The notes below the pieces were generated by a model. That model did not search any database, was not told the origin of the DNA, and saw nothing but the letters and a program-made list of their open reading frames with translations. Of a stretch of 64,000 nt of DNA, positions 39,202-49,902 are shown one piece after another. A program made the position numbers and the translations under genes. Origin of the DNA: Actinobacillus capsulatus DSM 19761 (lineage in GTDB: Bacteria; Pseudomonadota; Gammaproteobacteria; Enterobacterales; Pasteurellaceae); contig NZ_KB893932.1 in assembly GCF_000374285.1 (NCBI RefSeq), positions 62,001-126,000 of the forward strand, read 5' to 3'. The number at the start of each line of letters is the position of its first letter. The first letter of the stretch is position 1.

Positions 39202-40670
39202 TTAATTCTGAAACTTAATTTCTATTTTTCTTGATTTAATTCCAGATACCCAAGTCTTATTATCCTTAGGTTGAATTATCTCAATAGTATACTTTGCATT
39301 TGTATCATTTTGAGATGTTGAGAAATTTCTTAAATTGATAGTACTACCCTTTAGAGGTCCTTGTTGAGGCTTAATTGTCCAAACTTTACCACTATTACCA
39401 TTCAGATCCTTCATTTTAGGAATTATTTGTGGGCTAGGTAATTTATCTACACCAGAAATTTCTTTGTAGTAACTTATTACATTTTGATCACTTACACCTT
39501 GAAATACTGGAGCTCCGATACTAGTCCTTGGATTTGTAGCATATGTTTGACCATTTATAGTAACTTTCATATTTTTAGGTTCCACAGATTTATTATTAAA
39601 CTGATGAGCTATCTCACTAACTCTTTGTTGAGTTTTTTGTGTATGTATAGCAGTCGATTTTTGAGTAATTATACTATTTAACTCATAATTAAACTTCGCA
39701 TTATTAACACCTAAATTCCGAACATCCGTAGTTTTAATTTCTCCCACAGCATGATTTTTCACAACTTTCTGGAATACTTTTGCTGCCTCTCCAGTCAATA
39801 ATAGACTTGGCATCTCCAACGATTTCCCTGCTCCTACCATATAGCCTTGCATTTCTGCCGCTAAGACAGGATCATTTTCTAATGCCCAGTTAAGTTGTTT
39901 ATTCCATTGTTCCGCTGAAATAATTACTTTATCAAATGTACCTTTTGGATCTTGTAGAATATTCGCAAGCGTTGCGACAGTTTCATCCAAGTTTGTAATT
40001 GCTTCTACTGTACCTTTTACACCCTCAACTAAAGATTTTGCTTCACCCATTTGCAACGCATCATAATAGGTTTCTGCTAGCTCCTCCGCATTTTCTTTAT
40101 CTTTGAAAAGCGTTTTGGCAAACATTTCTACTGTTTGTTTACGATCCTCCGTAGGGGATATATCATCACCAAAGTGATTATTCTCCACCGCATTCTTCGC
40201 TACTTCTACCCCAGTGCTCACTGCATTTAGCGTTTCTACACTTGAGCCGCCGTTCACTGCACCTGATGCTAAACCAGCTAAGACTTTACTTAGCTCTAAC
40301 ACTTCCGCTTTTTCTTCCGTCGTCAGTTCATGCGGCTCTTTTTCATAAAGCCCCTGCGTGAGTACTCTTGCGCCTATCTCTGCTGCGTCTGCCGCAACGG
40401 CTCCCGTACTCGCTTTTCCGCCAGCCAGCTCCGCTTCTATTGCGCCCCATAATACATGGGCTGCAATATTTGCCGTTTCACTCTGCTCTGTCAGCTGTTT
40501 TATCGCTCTATTCACATACGGAGACGCTGCTCCCGCTACTACCGCTTCTGTTGGTTTACCTGCGATAGCTAAACTGATTGCCGTAGTAACCGCATCAACT
40601 TTGCGTTTATGCTCTCCCGAAGTTTGCCATTTCTCTGCTTCTTCTTTCTTCTGTTTTGCTAGTATTCAAC
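39202..40670 (-). CDS. Orphan CdiA toxin tip (pretoxin plus unknown toxin), no start
   Basis: A frame open from about 40670 to 39202 carries the end of a CdiA protein. It has a region homologous to the pretoxin of the main CdiA (EKWQTSGEHKRKVDAVTTA, AASPYVNRAIKQL) and a VENN motif at 40177-40188 (AVENNHFGDD). A C-terminal toxin of about 160 residues follows (ELNSIITQKSTAIHTQ ... KGSTINLRNFSTSQND). The only in-frame start in good position is GTG 40515, so it may not be translated unless recombined onto a full CdiA. The toxin fold is not recognised. A candidate immunity gene follows. Confidence 0.7.
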
Positions 40671-40700
40671 TCTCATCAAGTGAGTAAAACCAACACAAAA

Positions 40701-40764
40701 ACAAGCGGTCAAATTTCGCTAAAAATTTGCAAATTGCAAAAAAGTTAGGAAATTTGACCGCTTG
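40701..40764. terminator. Facing uptake-signal pair between CdiI and orphan toxin 2
   Basis: acaagcggtcaaattt (40701-40716) faces aaatttgaccgctt (to 40764) around tttgcaaattgcaaa. It lies after the immunity gene of the main locus and just before the orphan tip. Confidence 0.75.
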
Positions 40765-40824
40765 GAAATGAGGCTGATTTACTCCCTATAATTAAATTTT
40801 TCTACAACTTTGTAGAAATAAAAC

Positions 40825-41241
40825 TTACAGACTCATAGATTCTTGAGATACATTTCCTGTTTCTAAAAACTCAATAAAAACACTTTTAATAAAATCAAAA
40901 TCCGTTATGACCGCACTAGATGGATAAGGTTCTCCCATAAAGTTAACTAGCCCTAATTCACCGACAAAATCCGTCTTAGTTCGTACCTGTAAATATCCGT
41001 CCTCTGAATACTCGGCTAGTGTAAATAAGTACTTTTCGCCATCACACTCAACAGATAATTCCGTTATTCCTATATCAGGTTCTGGAACAATTTTTAATGT
41101 TGCTGCACCTACATTCCTCTTGAGGGAATCTAATGCATTTAATACTTCCTGTTTAGTAGGCTCTTCTTTTGATAAAATGGAAATATATTTCTTATCTAAA
41201 TATTTTCCACTGTGCAAAGTACATGAGAATTGCATATTCAT
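40825..41241 (-). CDS. Candidate immunity protein for the deaminase toxin
   Basis: A 138-residue cytosolic protein with no signal or membrane helix. It is beta-rich in the middle (ELSVECDGEKYLFTLAEYSE) with a C-terminal helix. It starts 3 bases after the toxin stop with GAAAGGAA before its ATG, as immunity genes do. Its layout is like small immunity proteins that accompany deaminase tips (for example Imm1-type), but I cannot confirm a family. It is intact even though the toxin gene is interrupted far upstream. Confidence 0.6.
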   Translation of the reverse strand: MNMQFSCTLHSGKYLDKKYISILSKEEPTKQEVLNALDSLKRNVGAATLKIVPEPDIGITELSVECDGEKYLFTLAEYSEDGYLQVRTKTDFVGELGLVNFMGEPYPSSAVITDFDFIKSVFIEFLETGNVSQESMSL

Positions 41242-41244
41242 ATT

Positions 41245-44200
41245 TTATTCCTTTCTTAATTTAATTGATTTCATTGTTGAATCCCAATCATATATTACTG
41301 GTTTTCCATCTTTGTTTACCGCATGAACTGTAACAGATCTCAATCCTGCTTTTTTAGCTGCTGTAGCAATATCATTACGACAATATGTACATACATCTCT
41401 ACCCTGTACATGTATTACCATATCTTTACCTCGAGTTACTCCATTTTCATACGCTTGCTGAATCGCACCTATCTCTGCATGTGCATCTGCCATATTTGCA
41501 TTTGGATAAGCAGTTCCATTTCTTGCTGGTGGTTTATTAGCAATCTCTTGGGAAATAAGAGTAGGTTTATTAGGGTTTGCCAAAGCCGGTGATCTTGCAT
41601 TTTGATTAGTATCAATGTAAACCTTACCATTAATTTCAGCTCTTGCAGAAACAACTAAATCATCAAGCTTAGTTCCCTGGCTTTTTAAAACCTCATTCGA
41701 TAACTGCTCTTTTAGTGGAACAGCTTTAGAATTATTCTCAGCCCCCGTTGAAATCCTTGTCGTCTGATTTTCATAACCTGTCGTCTTACCAACAGTCGGC
41801 AATTTCTCATTTGAATTTGCAGATTTAGGAATATTTTCACTTGAACTATTAACCTTTGTCGTTGAAAGTTTTACACCCGCTATACTTGCAACTACATGAT
41901 TTGCTGCGTCAATTCTTCCAATCCAACTTGGATCAATACCTGTCGCATTATAAAAATCAGTATCCGCCTTTACTTTGGCATTTTTCAATACATCATATCT
42001 ATCTGAAAAAATTGCCACCTTTTTATAATCTTCTGCATACAGTTCCGAATTACGTGTATATGTCGGGTAGTTATAACCTGTTGGTGTATATTTTGCATTT
42101 GAATAGCTAAATTTATCTCGCTCTAATTTTTGTCTCTCTGAGTTACATGCTAAAGAGAGTGAATTTCCTTCGCAAGCTGAAATTAAAGCTAAATCGCTCT
42201 CTCTATCCTTATTCTTAATTTCACTAAGTTCCGTAATTTCTTCTGATGTAATAACCCCTCGATGTAGTTTATCCTCTAATTCTAATTTTCTTGCCGCTTC
42301 TTGAGCTGAGAGATAGTTATTCTCCACCGCCCTTTTTGCCGTTTCTATTCCTTGTAATGTTGCTGCCGTATTACCGCCCACTCCATTACCAACTAAAGCA
42401 CCCGATAATTGACCTGCAACACTCAGTAACTCTCGCTCTTCTTCACTTAATTGGCTTGCCTCTTTGTTAAAAACCACTTCCGATAATAACATCGCACTCG
42501 CTTCGCCCGCCATGCCTGATGCCGCTCCCGATAGCGCATTATTACCCGAAATGCCCGCCTCCAATGCCGAAAGCGCTGCATGAGCTAATAAGTTGGCTGT
42601 CTTATTATCCGAGGTGTATTTGTGAATCTGTGCATTTAACTCCGGAGATATTGCCGTCGCCGCTACTTCTCCCGCACTACCGCCTGATAATATCGCCCCC
42701 AGCGTCACCGCTACCGTATCTAACTTACGTTTTGAAGCCCCTCCTTCTCGCCAGCTTTCTTCTTTCGCTTTCGCTTCAGTATAAACCCGTTCCATTTGTG
42801 ATAGGTCTTCTTGTGAAGCACCTGTGCGTCTCGCTTTAGCCAACGCCTCCTCCGCTGCATTCACTTCTTCCTCTGCCGCTTTCTGCTTCCGTTCGGAATA
42901 GCTGTCTATTGCACCGAGCATATCACCCACTGCCGCTGAAAGTACCTGCTGGTCTTTCAACTTCTGTTTGATATCAAACGTCGCTTCAACTTGTTTATTC
43001 GCTTGGTTTAAGTCTGTGTTTAGCCCTAGCGCTTGTGCCGTCGTTTCGGTCGGTTGGCTATCTTTGTTTAAGGTGATTTTGCCTTCCGTTAACGTCGCTT
43101 TCGTCACACTACTGTCACTTTCGCTATCATACATCGGGACTGTCGGGTTGATGCCGTTACTTTGCGTTGTCCCCGTCAGTTTCGCCAAGTCCGCTTGCTG
43201 TTTCGCATCTTCTTTACTTGTCGCCTCCGCATTACCTAATTTATTCAGGTTAGCCGATACACTCATGCCGCCCGTTAAGGCTTTGCTCTCGCTTTCATTC
43301 TCAATATCTTTAAAAGCTAGCGTATTTGTGCTTAATTCACTCTTATTCGGAGCCGTACTCGCTATTGCGCCACCATTGAGCTGTACGTGGTCTGCATTAA
43401 CATGATAACCGCCTTCTTCCGCAAATAAACCCGATTGCTCTACCACTTGCTTGCTGTTCGATTTGCCACTTGAGGCATTGCCATAACCGCTCCCGCCCCA
43501 TGCAGTACCCAACGCGACTTGCACGCGTCCGCCTGCACCTACGCTACTGCTCTTAGAATGATGTTCATCTTGACGGCTTTCTACCGTTAATGTACCACCC
43601 ACATCTGCATTGATGGTTTTTCCTTTCGCTACTGCGCCCGATAGCGTCGTATCACCACCACTTTTTAACGTGATGGTTTCACTGTCTAAGTGGCTATTAT
43701 TTTGTACGATATGCTGTTCATCTTGTTTACCTTTCGTAAAACCGCCTTGTACATAAATATACGCCCCAGTTTGGGCTCCTACCGCTACACCAGCCCCCAC
43801 TTCAAAACCACTGCTTTGCTGTTTGCCTTTTTGCTTCGCAGTGCTTTGACTTGATTCCACGATGAGGTCTTTATGCGCATCTAATGTAATTGAGCTGTCC
43901 GCTAAGCGCTTGCCTTCACTGTCTCGGCTGACAAAGTCCGTCTGCTTCGCTTGGATATCTCCGCTTCTTGATTTTACGCTGATATGTTGCGCATTCACTA
44001 CATTACCTTGCGCTTCCGACTGTGCAGATTCCATTCGCTCTCGGCTATGGCTATAGCCGGTACCCGCTTCCACGCGCAACAATGCCCCACCTGCCGCTGC
44101 ATTGGCATAAGCAGAATAGCCTTTTGCCGCAACACCTAACGCTTGTGCCGCTCTGACTCTATCATTCGCCTCTTTATTTTCTATCGCACTTTCTACCGCC

Positions 44201-47200
44201 TGCACTAAATCAATAATCGGCGAGCCTACTCGGGCAAATGTCCCCATTTTTAAATCGCTTTTATGGCTTGAACTTGTGCCCGTATTATGTGCAACATCAA
44301 AGGTGACTTTTTCCGCCTTGATATCTACGCGTTTTTTCGCCAAAATTTGACCGCTTGTTTGATGGAAATCATTACCTGCTTCAATATCAACATTACCGTT
44401 TAAGCTTGCGATAGTTGCTCCGCTGTGGCTTACGCTATCATGACTCTCACTACTTAATTGACGATGGTATCCGCCAAAACGCTCCGTTTCTGATACGACC
44501 GCTTCGCCGATATGGTGTTTTTTACTTGAGGTTGATTGCCCTACTCGTTTTTCAGCGGTGGTTAATACCACATCTCCACCTGCAGAAATGCGATTATCTC
44601 CTTCACTCACTAACTGAGTACCGGCTAAACGAACATCCCCTTGCTTCGCTGTTACGCTGCTATTGCCACCAAATGATAAAACACTTGCCTGCTCAGTAAC
44701 CGTATCACCTTCACCAAGATCTTTTTCACTATAGATACCGCCACCTTTCGAAGCATTTAACTCAATGCCTTTACGGGTTGAACGATTATTTTGTGAAGTT
44801 GATGAAGTTGCTACATCAAGCTGAATATCCTCCTTCGCCCATAATGAGCTATCTCCTTTCGCAGAGAGCTGTGAGCCTTGAGAAGTAATATCACCTTCTC
44901 TTGCAGTAATACTTAAATTACCGCCGGCATTTACATGTCCAATGACGGCTGTTTCTTTTTGAGTATTCTTATTCAGCTCACTTTTTTGCGTTTTAAAATA
45001 AGGGCTTCCCGGATTCATCGCTTGGTTCGTCGTTTTAGAAATCGCTTCCGCCGCCGTTAAGATTTTTCCGATAATCCCAGCCGCTGAACCTTGTGACGCT
45101 TGCTCACCAAAGTTATCTTTTGCCACTTGTACAGGGTTATATACCGCACTCACACCAAAGCCGGTAGATTTTGACTTATAGCTGAATTGATTATTTTCAT
45201 GCTCTGTCATGGCATTCAAATGAACATTATTACCTTCCATAGTAATATCTCTTCCGGCATTCATTCGTGCTGCATTGCTTGTCACATCACCATGAATAGA
45301 AGATATGGTCAAATTACCTGATACCGAGTTTAATACCGTAGTCGCAATACTTGTTGCTACATTTTTATCTCTCATATCGGATTTATTTTTTGCGTAACCG
45401 ACAGAGGCAACACCTCTACTTTTCGAAGCTGAAAGCCCACTGCTTTTACGAATTTCTGTTTCGCTTTTTGTCTCTGTATTTTCCGCTGCACCTAATACGA
45501 TATCTTTCTCAGCAAATGCAGTAATGTCATTTAACGCAATAATCTCTGCCGCGGTTAAATCAAGGTGACCTTTGCGTGAGTCTAAATAAACATCTTTAGC
45601 AGCAAGTACACTACCTTTATGCGATGTTACATCTCTCGTTTTTTCTGTTTCTAAACTTGAAGAACCAAAAGCATTGCGCTTTTTATATTTATGGTATTCT
45701 TCGAATTCACCTGAACGCAATGCCGTGCCAAGTACTAAATCATTTTCAGCTAATGCAGCTAAACGCGCTTTCGCACCGAGTTCTGCACCTTCAGCAGTAA
45801 GCGTATTCGCAACTAAAGTCACATTGCCGTTACCCGATACACGGCTTACTACGACATCTTGTACCGCTTCATTGCGATAGTGATCTCCGCCGCCCATTTT
45901 CTCATCAAAACCGACGGCAACCGTGCCTAAATGCATTTGGTCTTTTGCTTTGATATAAGTTAAACCTTGACCGTCATTAATAATATCCGAGCCGTTCAGG
46001 GTGATATTGTTCGCCGTCACCTGTAAGGTGCCGTTTGCATCTTTTACGTGTAATAACGCTTTACGATCTAGCGTGGTTTGTTTACGTTTAAAGCCGTCTA
46101 AATCAATTTCAGTATCTCGGGTGGTGGAAGAATGTGTAAAATTCCCTGCAACATCAAGGAATAATGCACTATTTGCTTCCATAACACCGCCATTGTTTTC
46201 CGCATCACCGGAAACTTTACCTTGCAATATACCGCCGGAAATCTTACCGCTATTTACCAATTTATCTGCTGCGAATTTTACAAAATTACGGCCGGCAATC
46301 GTCCCTTCATTAATTAATGAAGTAGAATTTACATTCATTTTATCAGCAGAAATCAATGTACCTTTGCCGCTAATATCACCTTTGCGAGCAACCGCATACA
46401 CTTTCGGCACTAAAACTTGTTCTACTTGACCATTTGGTAACGTCACACTTTCGGTCTCTAACCAGACGATATCGGAAGTTAGCTGAGCCACTTGGCTTGG
46501 ACTTAACGCAATCCCCGGACGTAAGTTAAATTTTTGCGCAAAAGTCACACCTGCATCCATTAATGCTTTATATTGATCGTCAAAAGTTTCAAACTCGCCT
46601 AAAAATTGTCTTCCGGTCAGTTTATTGATTTGCTCTCTCACTAAACGCTGTTCATAAAAACCATCGCCCAAGCGTTTATGCACCGCTTCGTGTTCTGAAC
46701 GAAGGGCGTTATACATATAATCACTCGCTAGCCATCTTTTTCGGTCGGTAAAATCCGGATCCGTCTCAATTAAGACATGACTATCCGCATCAGGGTTAAT
46801 TTTATATAAACTCTGATTTGGTAAGCGGGTATCCGCTTTCACGCTGCGGATTTCTATTCCGTCTTGGGAGGTTGGAATTGTTTGATTTGGATTCACTACC
46901 TGAATACCAGAATGGTATTCTCCCTCGCTCGGGGTAATATTTACATTATTACCTTCATCCTTAACCTGATTCAGTGATTTAGCATCTATATATCCTTTAT
47001 AGTTTGCTGGAATCGTATTCGCCAGTTCCACAAAAATATTCATATCTTTGTGTACTTCTTTCAAACGAGCAAGATCGCCACTCTCTTTATCATAACGTGA
47101 ATGACGGCGCTTTGTACCACCTCGCCATTCAGTAAAAGAAAAGTTACGCGTACCTAGCTCCCAATCTTGGCGTACGGCATCTTTATCATCTAAATTTGCA

Positions 47201-49902
47201 ATTTTACCGTTCCCAATTTGATTTAAACCTTTGCCAGCAATTACCCAACTTTTATCATTAATAAATTCATCACTTTGATAGTTAATCGTTCCGCCAGCTA
47301 AAATCTGTGCTGGCAAGCTCGTCTGAGTAATATTTTCTTTTACAACTTTTTCGTTAATCCACAAATTCCAAAAATGAGCATATTCTTGATTTAGAATCTT
47401 TTTATTATGTTCGGAAATTGCATTATCAAGCGTCTGAACTCTATCGCCATATTTAGCGTCCCAATCAATAAACGGCTTCAACAAAACATAACGCTTATAA
47501 GCCGCTTCTGCTGCCTCATAAGTTTTTAATTCTGTTTGATAAGCTTTTACTCGTTTTTGATATTCTGCATCACTTTCCGTTGCCGCTCTCACTGGCTCCA
47601 CAGGTTTTGCCGGCACAACCGGCGCAATACCATTTTGTTGATCTTGAGTTAATTTATCTTGCTGCTCTTCACTTAAATGTTTAGTCGCTTCGTCTTCCTC
47701 ATTCATTGCTCGAACAATATCCGGTGTCATTTCAGGCTGATCGACATCAGGGGCCTGAATGCCGAATTTCTCCCATACAGGATTATCCTTTTTATAAATG
47801 CCAGCTTCTAAAGCGATACAATCCGCCATATTTTGATCTGCACATTTCAGGGCATTAGGTTTCGCAAGTACGGTACTGTCTGTAATTTGACTTGCATCGG
47901 TAATAACCGGCAGACTATCTTCATTATATTTTTGCCAATAACTCCATGTTTTGCGGTAATAACCTTTTGTTAAATCATTAACATTAATTTTTTCATTATG
48001 TCCATCGTTAAAGACATTTTCCCCGCCTGGATTATGCTTGCCTTTCGGAATAATGAAATGCTCCTTCACTTTCTGAGTATCTATAGTTTCCAATTTAGAA
48101 CTATAATGGACATTCTCATTATTAATCTTATTAACATTCAAATAAATATCACCTGCAGCTTCAATGATACTACTTAGGTTTTTCAAATGTTCCGCATTGC
48201 CAATTACCATATCCTGCTCATCGAGTTTACCTCCAATAGCAATTTCGCCTTCACTATAAATTAATGAGCCATCTTTTTTATTAGCCGCATAGGCTACTGT
48301 GTCATTTTTAATCTCTTTTGCTGCTAAATCTAAGCGCTTACGGGCAGCTATCGTTGCTGACTTCCCGTCTTTATCTTGGTTTAAGATCTGCTCTGCACCT
48401 AATGCAACATGATCACCATAAATACGTCCCGTACCAATATTTTCAATTTTTTCCGCTTTAATTACCGTTTTAGATAAACCTGTATCTGAGCGGCTGTTAA
48501 TTAAGCCTTCATTATGTACAGTTGCTTTTGCATTAAGGCGAGTTTCAGCCGAACTGATTCGAGCATTTTGTTCATTGCTAATATTACGTGCATTAAGCTG
48601 CAAGCGGTCATTTGCCGCTAATTTTTTGCGATTGAGGATATCCCCTTCGGTACTAATTGAAAGAGAGTGTTTCGCATTAATATCTTGCTGAATATCAAAG
48701 TTATCTTGTAAGTTAATTGCAATATTATTAGCTTGCAAATAGCCATCACCGGATAATGCTTTAGCAGTTACCGTAAAATTATTATTTGCTTGTAACTTAC
48801 CTTCATTATTATGAATACTCAGTGATCCCTCACCTAAAACAGTAAGATCCCCCCAACTTAAAATCTCACCAGCCTGATTGTTCACTGCCTTAGCAATATT
48901 CAGTAACCCCTCACTTTCTAGATAAATACCGCCTTTTTCGTTTTCTAAACGATCCGAAGTTAGTGTCAATTTTTGTGCAATAACACCTTGTGTCGGTGTT
49001 TTGTCTTGAGCAACAGTACCGTTATTCTCAAAGGTTGGCGTATTCACAACAAGTGGCGCACCGGATTCAATTAATGATCCTTTTTCCGCCACTTTATTAT
49101 TCTGAATATGTGATGCAGTGATAGATCCGCCCTGCTGGGTTTGAATAAAGCCACCTTGGTTATCAAGCAACGCCGTATTAATGATAAGCTGCGCTAAACT
49201 CTGAATTTTTCCATCCTGAGTATTTGTAAATTGCTGACCATTGGTATTGATCTGCTGATTTTCCGTAGAGAAAAGCGTACCCTGCTGGTTATTAATTGCA
49301 GCCGAGTCAATTTGTAGCGCTTTTCCGGATAAAATTTGACCTTGTTGGTTATTCAAAGCTTGTTGCTGTGCATCTAAAACAAGGTTATCTTGTGCTGTAT
49401 AAAGCGTTCCTTGCTTATTATCCACTCCGTAAGCGGTTAAATTTAGCTGATTTTTTGCAGAAATCGTGCCTTGTTGGTTATTCAGTAAACTTGAGACATT
49501 TAAATCCACATTGCTGTTTTGGCTGGCAATCACACCTTGTTGGTTATTTAATTTTTGACTGTTAACCGTTTGTGCTTTATTGCTAACCAAATAACCTAAC
49601 TGGTTATTCAGAGCTTGCGTTTTGATATTCATTTCCGCATTCGAAACTAAACGCCCTTTCGTATTATCAAGTTGCTCTGCTTCAACGGTAAATTTACCTT
49701 GTGTTTTTATCGCACCGCCTTGGTTATTTATCGTTTGGGCTTTCAAGGCAAAGTCTTGCTCACCGGTTTGTTCCCATACTGCATTTCGGGTATTTAAGTC
49801 GGTTTGTGTCGTTTGAATACGTTTTGCACTGATATGGCTACTTTCGGTAGATAATGTTTTAGGCGTGTTTAAACGCAGCGTCTCTTTAGCACTGAGTTTA
49901 GC
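41245..49902 (-). pseudogene. Main CdiA/FhaB exoprotein, part downstream of the stop
   Basis: This is the same frame as the secretion-domain gene, continuing after TAA 49903-49905 (AKLSAKETLRLNTPKTL...). It has about 2880 codons. In order: a run of LNNQQG-type repeats (49740-48900); a linker; haemagglutinin repeats (46500-43500); a pretoxin region; VENN at 42316-42327; and a tip of about 120 residues with a deaminase pattern, HAE at 41473-41481 and CTYC at 41380-41391. The only start after the stop is TTG 49746, without signal peptide. It is therefore silent unless the stop is read through. Confidence 0.8.
48900..49740 (-). repeat. LNNQQG repeat tract in the CdiA/FhaB protein
   Basis: About 15 imperfect copies of a roughly 20-residue unit centred on LNNQ-G (variants LNNQQGVIAS, LNNQQGTISA, INNQQGTLFS) lie in this stretch. 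They form the start of the filamentous beta-helix. The DNA shows repeated ccttgttggttatt words. Such tracts can change copy number by recombination. Confidence 0.7.

Noticed and set aside
42519-43405. Plus-strand frames opposite the CdiA gene (for example 42519-42839 and 42968-43405)
   Set aside because: They lack ribosome sites, resemble no family and lie fully inside the coding frame of the exoprotein.
48900-49740. The LNNQQG tract as a CRISPR or other DNA-level repeat array
   Set aside because: The unit is a protein-coding repeat in a single frame with variable spacing and no spacers or direct repeats of fixed length. No CRISPR array or cas gene is visible in the window.
49746-49746. TTG at 49746 as an independent start for a second haemagglutinin gene
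   Set aside because: There is no ribosome site or signal peptide, and the frame upstream is the same as the secretion-domain gene, so it is a continuation after a stop rather than a separate gene.
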